The position numbers were made by a program, and so were the translations under genes. Positions 8,189 to 17,360 of a stretch of 64,000 nt of DNA are shown piece after piece. The stretch comes from Nocardioides anomalus (GTDB lineage: Bacteria; Actinomycetota; Actinomycetes; Propionibacteriales; Nocardioidaceae): contig NZ_CP049257.1 of assembly GCF_011046535.1 (NCBI RefSeq), positions 4,898,001 through 4,962,000 of the forward strand. Direction: 5' to 3'. The notes beneath the pieces were generated by a model. It searched no databases. It saw nothing but the letters and a program-made list of their open reading frames with translations, and had not been told where the DNA came from. How positions within the stretch are numbered: the stretch's first letter is position 1; the number at the start of each line of letters is the position of its first letter.

Positions 8189-9321
8189 CCGCCTACGACC
8201 TGGCCATCGTGGGCGCCGGCCCCGCTGGCGCGACCACGGCGCTGGCCGCGCTGCACGCCGACCCGAGCCTCAGGGTCGCGCTGCTCGACCGCGCCGACTT
8301 CCCGCGCGACAAGTCCTGCGGAGACGGCATCGCCCCGCACTGCCTCACCACCCTGGCCGGCATCGGCGTCACCGGCGTCACCGACGGCTGGACCCCGCTC
8401 ACCGAGCTGGAGCTGGCCCGTGGCGAGCTGTCCGTGGCCGCGACCATGGCCCGCCCGGTCCACGTCATCCCGCGCCAGGTCTTCGACGCCCGGCTGGTCG
8501 AGCGGGCCGTCGACCGCGGCGCGACGCTCGTCCGCGAGCGCGTCACCGACGTCGAGTCGCTCGACGCGCGCGTGGTCGTCGGCGCCGACGGCGCGCACTC
8601 CGTGGTCCGCCGCCACCTGGGGATGCCGCAGGGCCGCCGGGCGCTGGCCATCCGCGGCTACGCCCCGACCCCGCCGGAGCGGCGTGGCACCCAGGTCATC
8701 CGCTACGGCGAGCGCCGCCAGCCGGCGTACGCCTGGGCCTTCGACCGCGGCGACGGACTGTCCAACGTCGGGTACGGCGAGCTGCTGCCCGCCGAGGGCG
8801 AGGGCATGCCGCCCTCGCGCCAGCTGCTCCTCGACCAGCTGGAGCTGCTGCTGCCGGGCTACGAGGGCGCCGACTGGAAGGGCCACCACCTGCCGCTGTC
8901 CAGCTGGCGCTGGGACCAGCCCGACGGGCGCGTCCTCCTCGTCGGCGACGCGGCCGGGCTCATCAACCCGATGACCGGTGAGGGCATCTACTACGCCATC
9001 GCCACCGGCGTGGCCGCCGGCCAGGCCGCGGCCCGCGCGCTGCGCACCGGCGAGGACGCCGGAGTCCTGCACCGCGGCGCGGTGCGGGCCCGGTTGGGCA
9101 CCCACCTCAAGCACACCTTCGTCGCCTCCCGGCTGGCGGAGTACCCGGTGATCGTCGACGGCGGCATCCGTGTGGCCCGCCGCGACCGAAGAGTCTTCGA
9201 CGAGCTGGTCGAGCTGGGTCTCGGCGACGGCCGGATCAGCGGTCGGCTCGTCACCGGACTGGTTACCGGGTTGGGACGCAAGGGTGCGACCCAGCTCCGC
9301 TCGAGGCTCAGGAAGGCCTGA
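8185..9321 (+). CDS. Geranylgeranyl-reductase-family FAD oxidoreductase
   Basis: 378 residues from GTG 8185, overlapping the UbiA stop. It has an N-terminal Rossmann FAD motif ([15 protein letters not shown]), [10 protein letters not shown] early in the chain as in GGR/ChlP proteins, and the second FAD motif [20 protein letters not shown] near 252-272. These flavoproteins reduce double bonds in isoprenyl chains of chlorophylls, archaeal lipids and menaquinones. Its position next to UbiA suggests it saturates the prenyl group attached by that enzyme. Other PHBH-fold hydroxylase activities cannot be excluded. Confidence 0.85.
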   Translation: MTAYDLAIVGAGPAGATTALAALHADPSLRVALLDRADFPRDKSCGDGIAPHCLTTLAGIGVTGVTDGWTPLTELELARGELSVAATMARPVHVIPRQVFDARLVERAVDRGATLVRERVTDVESLDARVVVGADGAHSVVRRHLGMPQGRRALAIRGYAPTPPERRGTQVIRYGERRQPAYAWAFDRGDGLSNVGYGELLPAEGEGMPPSRQLLLDQLELLLPGYEGADWKGHHLPLSSWRWDQPDGRVLLVGDAAGLINPMTGEGIYYAIATGVAAGQAAARALRTGEDAGVLHRGAVRARLGTHLKHTFVASRLAEYPVIVDGGIRVARRDRRVFDELVELGLGDGRISGRLVTGLVTGLGRKGATQLRSRLRKA

Positions 9322-9322
9322 C

Positions 9323-10387
9323 ATGCAGCTGCTCACCGTCCGCGGAGCGCTCCCGGCGCACCGGCACCCGCAGGCCGAGATCACCGACGCCTTCGCCCGC
9401 GTCATCGCCCAGGGCGGCGGCCTCGACGATCGGTTGCTGCGCCGCTTCCACGGCAACGCCGGGGTGGAGTTCCGCCACACCGTGCTGCCGCTCGAGGAGT
9501 ACGGCGAGCTGGACGGCTTCACCGCCGCCAACGACCACTTCCTCGAGCACGCCGTCGAGCTCGGCTCGCGCGCCCTCCAGGACGCGCTCAAGGCCGCCGA
9601 CCTGGTCCCCGACGACGTGGACCTCATCATCTCCGCGACCGTCACCGGGCTCGCCGTACCGTCCCTGGACGCCCGGATCGCGGCCCGCGTGGGGCTGCGC
9701 CCCGACGTGAAGCGCGTGCCGCTCGTCGGCCTGGGCTGCGTGGCCGGCGCCGCCGGTGTCGCCCGGCTGCACGACTACCTGGTCGGCCACCCCGACGACG
9801 TGGCCGTCCTGGTCGCCGTCGAGCTGTGCTCGCTCACCGTGCAGCGCGACGACGTCTCGGTGCCCAACCTGGTCGCGTCCGGGCTCTTCGGCGACGGCGC
9901 CTCGTGCGTGGTGGCGGCCGGTGCGGACCGGCACGCGGACTCGTCGCCGGCCCGCGTGCTGGCCACCCGCAGCCGGCTCTACCCCGACTCCGAGCGCGTC
10001 ATGGGCTTCGACGTCGGCACCACCGGGCTGCGCATCGTGCTCGACGCCGAGGTGCCGACGGTCATCGGCCGCTACGTCCGCGAGGACGTCGACGGCTTCC
10101 TGGCCGACCACGGGCTGACCCAGGACGACATCGGCTGGTGGGTCTGCCACCCGGGCGGCCCCAAGGTCATCGACGCGCTGCGCGACACCCTCGGCCTCAG
10201 CGACCACGACGTCGCGCTCACCCGGCACTCGCTGGCCCAGATCGGCAACCTGTCCTCGGCCTCGGTGCTGCACGTCCTCGAGGACACCCTGCGCGAGCGC
10301 CCGCCCGCCCCGGGCAGCCACGGCATGCTCATGGCCATGGGTCCGGGCTTCTGCTCCGAGCTGGTCCTGCTGCGGGCGGCCGCATGA
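9323..10387 (+). CDS. Type III polyketide synthase (alkylresorcinol/alkylpyrone-type)
   Basis: 354 residues, chalcone-synthase fold. The triad is visible: Cys139 in [11 protein letters not shown], His276 in WVCHPGGPK and Asn309 in [10 protein letters not shown]. Such enzymes extend acyl-CoA starters with malonyl-CoA and cyclise the chain. The order synthase, methyltransferase, flavoprotein hydroxylase that follows equals srsA-srsB-srsC of Streptomyces griseus phenolic lipid synthesis, so a long-chain alkylresorcinol is the likely product. ATG 9323 follows the GGR stop by one base. It differs from the classical srs locus in being embedded among isoprenoid genes. Confidence 0.92.
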   Translation: MQLLTVRGALPAHRHPQAEITDAFARVIAQGGGLDDRLLRRFHGNAGVEFRHTVLPLEEYGELDGFTAANDHFLEHAVELGSRALQDALKAADLVPDDVDLIISATVTGLAVPSLDARIAARVGLRPDVKRVPLVGLGCVAGAAGVARLHDYLVGHPDDVAVLVAVELCSLTVQRDDVSVPNLVASGLFGDGASCVVAAGADRHADSSPARVLATRSRLYPDSERVMGFDVGTTGLRIVLDAEVPTVIGRYVREDVDGFLADHGLTQDDIGWWVCHPGGPKVIDALRDTLGLSDHDVALTRHSLAQIGNLSSASVLHVLEDTLRERPPAPGSHGMLMAMGPGFCSELVLLRAAA

Positions 10388-10914
10388 CCTCGTTGACCGC
10401 GTTCACCGTCGTCGTCGTCCTGGTCGGGCTGGAGCGGCTGGTCGAGCTCGTCGTGTCCAAGCGGAACGCCGCGTGGTCGATGGCCCGCGGCGGTGTGGAG
10501 TCCGGCTTCTCGCACTACCCGGTCATGGTCGTGCTGCACACCGGGCTGCTGGTGGGCGCGCTGGTCGAGGCCTACGTGCGTCGTCCGGACGTGCCGGGGG
10601 CGCTGGCCTGGTCCATGGTCGTCGTCGTGGTGCTCACCCAGGCCCTGCGCTGGTGGTGCATCCGGACCCTGGGCCCGCAGTGGAACACCCGCGTCATCGT
10701 CGTGCCCGGACTCGCCCCCGTGCGCCGCGGTCCCTACGCGCTGATGCCGCACCCCAACTACGTCGCCGTGGTCGTCGAGGGCGTCGCGCTGCCCCTGGTG
10801 CACGCGGGCTGGATCACCGCGTTGGTCTTCACCGTCCTCAACGCCGTCCTCCTCACCGTCCGGATCCGGGTGGAGAACCAGGCGCTCGCCTCGCTGGAGC
10901 CCGCCCGTGCGTGA
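10384..10914 (+). CDS. ICMT-type membrane methyltransferase (SrsB-like)
   Basis: 176 residues with several transmembrane helices and the isoprenylcysteine carboxyl methyltransferase signature ([20 protein letters not shown]) near residues 114-133, which binds S-adenosylmethionine. In S. griseus the SrsB member O-methylates alkylresorcinol. The ATG overlaps the PKS stop by 4 bases and the end overlaps the next flavoprotein gene by 8 bases. The probable substrate is the phenol or hydroquinone made by the neighbouring PKS and hydroxylase. Confidence 0.85.
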   Translation: MTSLTAFTVVVVLVGLERLVELVVSKRNAAWSMARGGVESGFSHYPVMVVLHTGLLVGALVEAYVRRPDVPGALAWSMVVVVVLTQALRWWCIRTLGPQWNTRVIVVPGLAPVRRGPYALMPHPNYVAVVVEGVALPLVHAGWITALVFTVLNAVLLTVRIRVENQALASLEPARA

Positions 10915-11929
10915 CCTCGTCGTCGCCGGCGGCGGACCCGTCGGCCTGGCCACCGCGCTGCACGCCGCCCGCGCCGGCCTGGACGTGCTGGTCCGCGAGC
11001 CGCGCCCGGGCCCGGTCGACAAGGCCTGCGGCGAGGGCCTGATGCCCGGCGCGATCGCCGACCTGGCCGCGCTCGGCATCGACCCGCCCGGCCACCCGCT
11101 GGAGGGCATCCGCTACCTCGGTGGCGGCCGCAGCGCCGACGCCCCGTTCCGGCACGGATCCGGTCGCGGCGTGCGCCGGACCACCCTGCACCGCGCCATG
11201 AGCGACGCCGTCGCGGCGGCCGGCATCACCGTGAGCCAGCTCCCGGTCGGCGAGGTCGAGAACCACGACGACCACGTGCTGGTCGACGGCGAGCCGGCCC
11301 GCTACCTCGTCGCCGCCGACGGCCTGCACTCGCCGGTGCGCCGGATGGTGGGCGCGGACCGCCCGGTCGAGGGCAACCGGCGCCACGGCCTGCGCGTGCA
11401 CGTCGAGATGGCGCCCTGGACGCCGTACGTCGAGGTGCACTGGGCGCGTGGCTCCGAGGCCTACGTGACCCCGGTGGCCGACGACCTGGTCGGCGTCGCC
11501 GTGCTCACCGAGCGGCAGGGCCAGATCCACGACCTGCTGGCCGAGCACCCGCTGCTGCGTGAGCGGCTCGGCCGCCGTCCGCTCTCGCGCACCCGCGGCG
11601 CCGGCCCGCTGCGCCAGCGCTCGAGCCGGCGCGTGGTCGGGCGGGTGCTGCTGGTCGGCGACGCGGCCGGCTACGTCGACGCGCTCACCGGCGAGGGCAT
11701 CGCCCTCGGCCTGGCCCAGGCCCGCGCGGTGGTCGAGGCGCTGGCCGCCGACCGCCCGGAGCGCTACGAGGCGGCGTACCGCAAGCTCGGCCGCCGCCAC
11801 GAGCTGCTCACCCACGCGCTGCTGCGCGGCTCCCGCCACCCCGCCGTACGCCGCCAGATCGTCCCGATGGCCGCCCGGATGCCGCGCGTCTTCGCCGGTG
11901 TCGTCGACCAGCTCGCGAGGCCCGCATGA
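10907..11929 (+). CDS. FAD-dependent monooxygenase (SrsC-like)
   Basis: 340 residues from GTG 10907. It has the N-terminal FAD motif VAGGGPVGLATALHAARAG, a DG motif in AADGLHSPVRRM, and the second FAD motif LVGDAAGYVDALTGEGIALG (Gly251 onward). In the S. griseus pathway SrsC hydroxylates the alkylresorcinol ring, allowing oxidation to a quinone. Here the enzyme follows the PKS and methyltransferase in the same order, overlapping both neighbours. The CGEGLMPG segment also recalls GGR-like proteins, so a reductase role is the main alternative. Confidence 0.83.
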   Translation: MRDLVVAGGGPVGLATALHAARAGLDVLVREPRPGPVDKACGEGLMPGAIADLAALGIDPPGHPLEGIRYLGGGRSADAPFRHGSGRGVRRTTLHRAMSDAVAAAGITVSQLPVGEVENHDDHVLVDGEPARYLVAADGLHSPVRRMVGADRPVEGNRRHGLRVHVEMAPWTPYVEVHWARGSEAYVTPVADDLVGVAVLTERQGQIHDLLAEHPLLRERLGRRPLSRTRGAGPLRQRSSRRVVGRVLLVGDAAGYVDALTGEGIALGLAQARAVVEALAADRPERYEAAYRKLGRRHELLTHALLRGSRHPAVRRQIVPMAARMPRVFAGVVDQLARPA

Positions 11930-12537
11930 GCACTGCCCACGCCACCCCGCCCACCGCCGGCTCGACCGAGGAGGTGGTCCTCCTCGCCGAGGACGGCACC
12001 GCCATCGGCACCGCCGCCAAGGCCGAGGTGCACACCGCCGACACCCCGCTGCACCTGGCCTTCTCCTGCTACGTCTTCGACGAGGCCGGCCGGCTGCTGC
12101 TCACCCAGCGGGCCGTCGACAAGCCCACGTGGGGCGGGGTGTGGACCAACTCCTGCTGCGGCCACCCCGCGCCCGGCGAGGACATCACCGACACCGTGCA
12201 CCGCCGGGTCCAGCAGGAGCTCGGGCTGACGCTGCACGACGTGACGCTGGTGCTGCCCGGCTTCCGCTACCGCGCGGTGATGGACAACGGCACGGTCGAG
12301 AACGAGCTCTGCCCGGTCTTCGTGGCCACCACGCCCGACGCGGTCGCGCCCGACCCCGACGAGGTCGAGGACGTCGCCTGGGTCGATTGGCCGGCGTTCC
12401 GCGACGAGGTGCTGGCCGGCACCCGCGACGTCAGCCCCTGGTGCGTCCAGCAGGTCGAGGCGCTGCCCGCCGACCCGCGCTCGGCCCCGGCCGCCGACCC
12501 CGCCCTCCTGCCGCCGGCGGCCCGCCCGCCAGGATGA
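11926..12537 (+). CDS. idi: Isopentenyl-diphosphate delta-isomerase, type 1
   Basis: 203 residues with a Nudix-like fold. Catalytic Cys78 is in TNSCCGHP, and Glu125/Glu127 are in VENELCPVF, as in E. coli Idi. It interconverts IPP and DMAPP. Its 4-base overlap with the SrsC-like gene places isoprenoid precursor supply inside the PKS/UbiA operon, strong context for a prenylated product. The last 20 or so residues are a Pro/Ala-rich tail beyond the usual family length. Confidence 0.93.
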   Translation: MSTAHATPPTAGSTEEVVLLAEDGTAIGTAAKAEVHTADTPLHLAFSCYVFDEAGRLLLTQRAVDKPTWGGVWTNSCCGHPAPGEDITDTVHRRVQQELGLTLHDVTLVLPGFRYRAVMDNGTVENELCPVFVATTPDAVAPDPDEVEDVAWVDWPAFRDEVLAGTRDVSPWCVQQVEALPADPRSAPAADPALLPPAARPPG

Positions 12538-12541
12538 GCCG

Positions 12542-13261
12542 GTGGAGCCGGGGACCTATCTCGCCATCGCGCTGGCGGTGTTCCTCGGCTCCGCTGCCCA
12601 GTCGCTGGTCGGGCTCGGCATCGGGCTGTTCTCCGCCCCGGTGATGACGCTGCTCGAGCCGTGGACCATGCCCGGCTCGCTCATCATGCTGGCCCTGGTC
12701 CTGCCCGCGGTCACCCTCGTGCGCGACCACGACGAGATCGACTGGCCGGGGCTGAACTGGTCGCTGCCCTCCCGGCTGGTCGGCACCGGCCTGGGTGTCT
12801 GGGTGGTCGCGGCCTTCAGCCACCGCCAGCTCGGCGTCGTGGTCGGGCTCGTCGTGCTGCTCATGGTCCTCCTCACCTGGCGTGTGGTGGAGGTCCCGGT
12901 CAACCGCGGCACCCTGAGCGCGGCCGGCTTCGTCGGCGGCGTCACCGGGACCGCGACGTCGATCGGCGGCCCGCCGTTCGCGCTGCTCTACCAGCACCGC
13001 TCGGCCCAGCAGATCCGCACGACCATGGCGGTGTACTTCCTCATCGGCGCCGGTCTCAGCCTGGCCGGCCTGCTGGTCACCGGCGACCTCACCGGCGCCC
13101 AGCTCCGGGCCGCCCTCGAGCTGGCCCCGGCCATGCTGCTCGGCGCCCTCGCCGGGGCGGTCAGCCGCCGGTGGCTCCCGGCGTCGCTGGTCCGCCCGAG
13201 CCTCCTGGTGGTGAGCGGCGCCTCCGCGCTGGTGCTGCTGGTGCGCTCCCTGCTCGGCTGA
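12542..13261 (+). CDS. TauE/SafE-family membrane exporter
   Basis: 239 residues, GTG start 4 bases after idi. It has about seven to eight hydrophobic helices in two similar halves, each opening with a Gly-rich turn (SLVGLGIGLFSAPVM and VGGVTGTATSIGGPP), the TauE/SafE pattern. Members move organosulfonates, sulfite or other small anions. Its place as the last tightly spaced gene of the operon could mean product or by-product export, but membership may be accidental. Confidence 0.8.
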   Translation: MEPGTYLAIALAVFLGSAAQSLVGLGIGLFSAPVMTLLEPWTMPGSLIMLALVLPAVTLVRDHDEIDWPGLNWSLPSRLVGTGLGVWVVAAFSHRQLGVVVGLVVLLMVLLTWRVVEVPVNRGTLSAAGFVGGVTGTATSIGGPPFALLYQHRSAQQIRTTMAVYFLIGAGLSLAGLLVTGDLTGAQLRAALELAPAMLLGALAGAVSRRWLPASLVRPSLLVVSGASALVLLVRSLLG

Positions 13262-13297
13262 GCGATGAGTGGGCCCGGCTGCGGCAGTCTGTCCGGC

Positions 13298-13912
13298 ATG
13301 CCCCAGGTCACCGCACACGTCTCGATCTCCCTCGACGGCTTCATCGCCGGCCCCGACCAGAGCCAGGAGCACCCCCTCGGCCGCCGCGGCCACGAGCTGC
13401 ACTTCTGGCACATGCCCGGCGGCTCGGACCACGAGGTCGACCGCGCCATGGCCGAGCGGATCATGGCGCCGCGGGGCGCCTACGTGATGGGCCGCAACAT
13501 GTACGGCCCGGTCCGCGGGCCGTGGGAGTCGTGGGGCGACGGGGAGATGTGGCAGGGCTGGTGGGGCGAGGAGCCGCCGTACCACGCGCCGGTGTTCGTG
13601 CTCACCCACCACCCGCACGACCCGGTGGAGCTCCGAGGCACGACGTTCCACTTCGTGCCGAGCTTCGAGGAGGCCATGGAGCGCGCGCTCGAGGCCGCCG
13701 GCGACGAGACCGTCACCATCGCCGGCGGCGCCAGCGCCGTGCGGCAGGGGCTCGCGGCCGGCGTGGTCGACCAGATCATGCTCAACCACGCGCCCGTCGT
13801 GCTCGGCAGCGGCGAGTCCGTCTTCACCGGCCTGCCGGACCTGCAGCTCCGGCCCGTGGAGGTCCACGCCTCGCCGTACGCCACGCACGTGGTCTACGAC
13901 GTCGTGCGCTAG
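13298..13912 (+). CDS. Dihydrofolate reductase/RibD C-terminal family protein
   Basis: 204 residues from ATG 13298; ATG 13265 would add 11 residues of unrelated-looking sequence. It begins VTAHVSISLDGFIAGPDQS, the standard opening of RibD_C proteins, and ends with a Rossmann-like NADPH site (TIAGGASAVRQGLAAG) and HASPYATHVVYDVVR. Members reduce small heterocycles or are uncharacterised. It is not a true FolA. It ends convergently, overlapping the SDR stop by 4 bases. Confidence 0.85.
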   Translation: MPQVTAHVSISLDGFIAGPDQSQEHPLGRRGHELHFWHMPGGSDHEVDRAMAERIMAPRGAYVMGRNMYGPVRGPWESWGDGEMWQGWWGEEPPYHAPVFVLTHHPHDPVELRGTTFHFVPSFEEAMERALEAAGDETVTIAGGASAVRQGLAAGVVDQIMLNHAPVVLGSGESVFTGLPDLQLRPVEVHASPYATHVVYDVVR

Positions 13913-14643
13913 GAGAACGCGCGCGCCACGTGTCCCAACAGGTCGGGGTAGCGCTGCAGGTGCGCCCCGCCGTTGAGGTCGAGCACCTCGCCGGTCAGCC
14001 ACGCGGCGCGGGCGCAGAACAGCACCGCCTCGGCGACCTCCTCCGCTGTCCCGGCGCGCCCGAGCGGGGTGTTGGCCAGGTAGTCGGCCTCGATCCCGTC
14101 GATCTCCAACGCCGGAGCGGTCAGCGGGGTCGCCACCAGTCCGGGGGAGACGGCGTTGACCCGGATCCCACGCGGGGCGAGCTCGAGGGCGGCGACCTCG
14201 GTGAGCATGGCGAGCCCGGCCTTGGCCGAGCAGTACGCCGCCAGCCCGCCACCCGGCTGCCGCGCGTTGAGCGAGGTCAGCGACGTCACCGAGCCGCCGG
14301 CACCCAGCACCCGGCCGGCGTGCTTAAGGACCAGGAACGCCCCGGTCAGACACACGTCGAGCACCCGGCGCCACTCGGCCAGGTCGTGGTCCACCACCGC
14401 GGCCAGCGTCGAGGTGCCGGCGCTGTTGACGACGGCGTCGACGCGGCCATGCCGGGCCACCACCTCGTCGAACAGCGCGGCCACCTGGTCCTCGGCCGTC
14501 ACGTCGCACACCGCGTCGGCACCGGCCCCGAGGTCGGCCACCACCACCGTGTCGCCCGCCGCCCGGAAGGCGGCCGCGCACGCGGCTCCGATCCCTGACG
14601 CCCCGCCCACCACCACCGCGACCTGACCCGCCGACTCCGCCAC
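13909..14643 (-). CDS. Short-chain dehydrogenase/reductase
   Basis: 244 residues from GTG 14643. Classical SDR features are VVVGGASGIGAA (cofactor), NSAGTS, catalytic Ser in TSLTSLN, and Tyr/Lys in AAYCSAKAG. The Asp in VVADLG suggests NAD preference. The upstream side carries the perfect palindrome TTGACGCGCGTCAA at 14665-14678, whose outer part can act as a -35, with CAGGCT at 14650-14655 as a -10 six bases before the GTG. The related site ahead of the monooxygenase operon suggests the same TetR controls both. Confidence 0.9.
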   Translation of the reverse strand: MAESAGQVAVVVGGASGIGAACAAAFRAAGDTVVVADLGAGADAVCDVTAEDQVAALFDEVVARHGRVDAVVNSAGTSTLAAVVDHDLAEWRRVLDVCLTGAFLVLKHAGRVLGAGGSVTSLTSLNARQPGGGLAAYCSAKAGLAMLTEVAALELAPRGIRVNAVSPGLVATPLTAPALEIDGIEADYLANTPLGRAGTAEEVAEAVLFCARAAWLTGEVLDLNGGAHLQRYPDLLGHVARAFS

Positions 14644-14664
14644 GCGCCGAGCCTGCTGACCCGG

Positions 14665-14678
14665 TTGACGCGCGTCAA
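14665..14678. promoter_or_regulatory. Perfect 14-base palindromic operator, TTGACGCGCGTCAA
   Basis: Exact palindrome between the divergent SDR (start 14643) and the GDS-hydrolase-like gene (start 14730). A nearly identical site, TTGACGCGTGTCAA, is at 15424-15437 ahead of the flavin monooxygenase-TetR operon. The shared TTGAC-N4-GTCAA form and the TetR gene in that operon make this its likely operator. Confidence 0.65.
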
Positions 14679-14729
14679 GGGGCGTGCCGGTTCGGCGTCG
14701 GACCGTCCCGGGCGTCATGATGTCCGGCG

Positions 14730-15416
14730 ATGAAGAAGCTGCTCGTCGCGGGGCCGCTGGCCCTGCTCGCCCTCCTGGGTGCGGTGGCCCCGGCCTCGTC
14801 GGCCGGCGGCGCCGCGCCGGACACCGCGCCGCACCGCGCCGCCCGGCCCGCGCTCTCGGGCACGTTCATGATCGGCGACTCCACGACGTACCGGATCGCG
14901 CCGATGCTCAGCGAGCGCAAGCCCGACTGGGTGCTGGACTACCGCCGCGGCCGCTCGATCCGCACGCTGCCGTCGCACATCGACGCCTACCTGCGCCAGC
15001 ACGACGACCCGCCGCAGAACTTCATCATGGCCCTGGGCACGAACCGCTGCCACGACCCCGAGTGGAGCGAGGCGCGGCTGCGCCGGGCCATCGCCAAGCT
15101 GCCGAAGCAGACCAACGTGTTCTTGATGATGGTGGTGCGCGCCGGGCAGTTCCAGGCCGACAAGGACGCGGTGCTCCAGGAGTACAACCGCTACTCGCGC
15201 GACCTGGCCCACGACCGCCCGCACACCTACGTCATCGACTGGCGCGGGACGGTGCTGGCCGACCCGACGCTCGACCCGGTCACCGGCCTGTCCTCGCTGC
15301 TCGAGGACGGCACCCACGAGACCGGCGGGCCGTACGGCGACCGCCGCGGTCCCGGCGTGCAGACCTACGTCAAGCTCGTGCTCCAGGCCTGGAAGAAGGT
15401 CAACCGGGGCGCCTGA
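14730..15416 (+). CDS. Secreted SGNH/GDSL-hydrolase-like protein
   Basis: 228 residues. The N-terminal Sec signal peptide (KKLLVAGPLALLALLGAVA) has a likely AxA cleavage near 25. The mature part opens with FMIGDSTTYR, the GDS nucleophile block of SGNH esterases, and carries MALGTNRCHD (block III-like) and a late DGTHETGGPYG with the Asp-x-x-His arrangement. It probably acts on cell-surface acyl groups or polysaccharide. It lies alone between the two TTGAC-GTCAA operators, so it may or may not belong to that regulon. Confidence 0.78.
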   Translation: MKKLLVAGPLALLALLGAVAPASSAGGAAPDTAPHRAARPALSGTFMIGDSTTYRIAPMLSERKPDWVLDYRRGRSIRTLPSHIDAYLRQHDDPPQNFIMALGTNRCHDPEWSEARLRRAIAKLPKQTNVFLMMVVRAGQFQADKDAVLQEYNRYSRDLAHDRPHTYVIDWRGTVLADPTLDPVTGLSSLLEDGTHETGGPYGDRRGPGVQTYVKLVLQAWKKVNRGA

Positions 15417-15423
15417 CCCACTC

Positions 15424-15453
15424 TTGACGCGTGTCAACTGACGCCCCTACGGT
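15424..15453 (+). promoter_or_regulatory. Operator and probable leaderless promoter of the monooxygenase operon
   Basis: TTGACGCGTGTCAA (15424-15437) is the second TTGAC-N4-GTCAA site. Its TTGACG can act as -35, followed after 18 bases by TACGGT (15448-15453) as -10, which ends six bases before the GTG start at 15460. Repressor binding would cover the -35. The transcript would begin at or near the start codon. Confidence 0.6.
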
Positions 15454-15459
15454 CGCGGG

Positions 15460-16788
15460 GTGCCTCTGCGGCGACCTTCCACGGCGGTGATCGGCGCCGG
15501 CATCAGCGGGCTGACGGCCGGCAAGATGCTCGGCGACTACGGCGTGCCCTACGCGTGCCTCGAGACCTCGGACCGGATCGGCGGCAACTGGGCCTTCGGC
15601 AACCCCAACGGCCACTCCTCGGCGTACCGCTCGCTGCACATCGACACCTCCAAGCACCGGCTGTCCTTCAAGGACTTCCCGATGCCCGACGACTACCCGG
15701 ACTTCCCGCACCACACCCAGATCAAGGCCTACCTCGACGCCTACGCCGACGCGTTCGGCCTGCTGGAGCGCATCGAGTTCGAGAACGGCGTGGTGCACGC
15801 CGCGCACCAGCCCGGCGGCGGCTGGGCCCTGGAGCTCCAGGACGGCTCGACGCGCGAGGTCGAGCTGCTGGTCGTGGCCAACGGCCACCACTGGGACCCG
15901 CGCACGCCGGACTTCGCCGGCGAGTTCACCGGCGAGAGCCTGCACTCCCACCACTACGTCGACCCGAGCCAGCCGCTCGACCTGCGCGGCAAGCGGATCC
16001 TGGTGGTCGGCCTGGGCAACAGCGCCGCCGACATCGCCGTCGAGCTCTCCGGCCGGGCCATGCAGAACCAGGTCACGCTCTCCACCCGGTCGAGCGCGTG
16101 GATCGTGCCGAAGTACATGTACGGCCTGCCCGCGGACAAGTACTTCGCCACCTCGCCGCACGTCCCGCTCGCCTGGCAGCGCAAGCTGATCCAGAAGATG
16201 CAGTTCATGACCGGCTCGAACCCGGAGCTCTACGGCCTGCCCAAGCCCAACCACCTGTTCTTCGAGGCCCACCCGACCCAGTCGGTCGAGCTGCCGCTGC
16301 GGCTCGGCTCGGGCGACGTGGTGCCCAAGCCGGACGTCGCGCGCCTGGACGGCGAGCGCGTGCACTTCGTGGACGGCACGTCCTCGGACTTCGACGTGAT
16401 CGTCTACGCGACCGGCTACAACATCACCTTCCCGTTCTTCGACGAGGGCTTCCTCAGCGCGCCGGGCAACGTGATCCACCTGTTCAAGCGGATGTTCAAG
16501 CCCGGGCTGGACGACGTGGTCTTCATGGGGTTCGCGCAGGCCGTGCCCACGCTGTTCCCGTTCGTCGAGGCGCAGGCGCGGCTGCTCGCGGCGTACGCCG
16601 TCGGCGCCTACGCGCTGCCCGACCCCGCCGAGATGGAGCGGGTCATCGCCGCCGACGAGCAGCTCTACCTCGGCCACGTCACCGACCGGCCGCGGCACAC
16701 CCAGCAGGTCGACTACTTCGTCTACGAGCACGACCTGCGCACCCGGGAGCTGCCGGCCGGTCGTGCGCGCGCCGGGGCCACCGCGTGA
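15460..16788 (+). CDS. Flavin-containing monooxygenase
   Basis: 442 residues. FAD motif VIGAGISGLTAGK near residues 7-19, FMO signature-like FTGESLHSHHYVD near 153-165, NADPH motif VVGLGNSAADIAVEL near 182-196, and the late ATGYNITFPFF. Class B flavoproteins of this kind oxygenate N, S or carbonyl carbon (Baeyer-Villiger). The gene heads an overlapping operon with a TetR regulator and an alpha/beta hydrolase, a layout seen with Baeyer-Villiger enzymes whose ester products are hydrolysed. The P450 follows 10 bases after the hydrolase. Substrate unknown. Confidence 0.9.
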   Translation: MPLRRPSTAVIGAGISGLTAGKMLGDYGVPYACLETSDRIGGNWAFGNPNGHSSAYRSLHIDTSKHRLSFKDFPMPDDYPDFPHHTQIKAYLDAYADAFGLLERIEFENGVVHAAHQPGGGWALELQDGSTREVELLVVANGHHWDPRTPDFAGEFTGESLHSHHYVDPSQPLDLRGKRILVVGLGNSAADIAVELSGRAMQNQVTLSTRSSAWIVPKYMYGLPADKYFATSPHVPLAWQRKLIQKMQFMTGSNPELYGLPKPNHLFFEAHPTQSVELPLRLGSGDVVPKPDVARLDGERVHFVDGTSSDFDVIVYATGYNITFPFFDEGFLSAPGNVIHLFKRMFKPGLDDVVFMGFAQAVPTLFPFVEAQARLLAAYAVGAYALPDPAEMERVIAADEQLYLGHVTDRPRHTQQVDYFVYEHDLRTRELPAGRARAGATA

Positions 16789-17360
16789 GCGAGCCCCGCG
16801 GCGACCGGCGTCGCACGGCGCTCCTGGAGTCGCTCGACCACCACCTGCGCGAGAGCTCGCTGGACTCGGTGAACATCGCCGACATCTCCCGACGCGCCGG
16901 GGTGACGCGCTCGGCGTTCTACTTCTACTTCGAGAACAAGGCCGCCGCCGTCGCCGCCCTGATGGCCGAGATGTACGACGAGTCGGCCGTGGCCGCGACC
17001 GCGCTGGACGGCGACGGCACGCCCGCGGAGAACATCGAGGCGATGGTGCGCGCGCTGTTCTCGACCTGGGACAAGCACGAGCACCTGTTCCGGGCCTCGC
17101 TCGACGCGCGGGCGACCAGTGCGACGGTCCGTGAGCTGTGGGACGCCGACCGGGAGTCGTTCGTGCCCGTGGTCGCGGCGTTCATCGAGGCCCAGCGGCC
17201 CGGCGTCGCGGACGCCACCGCGCTGGCCTCGGTGCTGCTCGAGCTCAACGACCGGATGCTCGAGCGGCTCGCCCTCGGTGGCCCGCTCGACCGGGAGCGG
17301 CTGGTCGGGGCCGTGGTGACGATCTGGCTGCGCACGATCCACGGAGAGGTCCGCGCGTGA
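16785..17360 (+). CDS. TetR-family repressor (EthR-like)
   Basis: 191 residues from GTG 16785, overlapping the monooxygenase stop by 4 bases. The N-terminal helix-turn-helix (VNIADISRRAGVTRSAFYFY followed by FENK) resembles EthR, the repressor paired with the monooxygenase EthA in mycobacteria. The C-terminal ligand-binding domain ends in TIWLRTIHGE, another feature of that subgroup. Operators at 14665-14678 and 15424-15437 are the likely targets, which would make the operon autoregulated. The inducer is unknown. Confidence 0.88.
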   Translation: MSEPRGDRRRTALLESLDHHLRESSLDSVNIADISRRAGVTRSAFYFYFENKAAAVAALMAEMYDESAVAATALDGDGTPAENIEAMVRALFSTWDKHEHLFRASLDARATSATVRELWDADRESFVPVVAAFIEAQRPGVADATALASVLLELNDRMLERLALGGPLDRERLVGAVVTIWLRTIHGEVRA

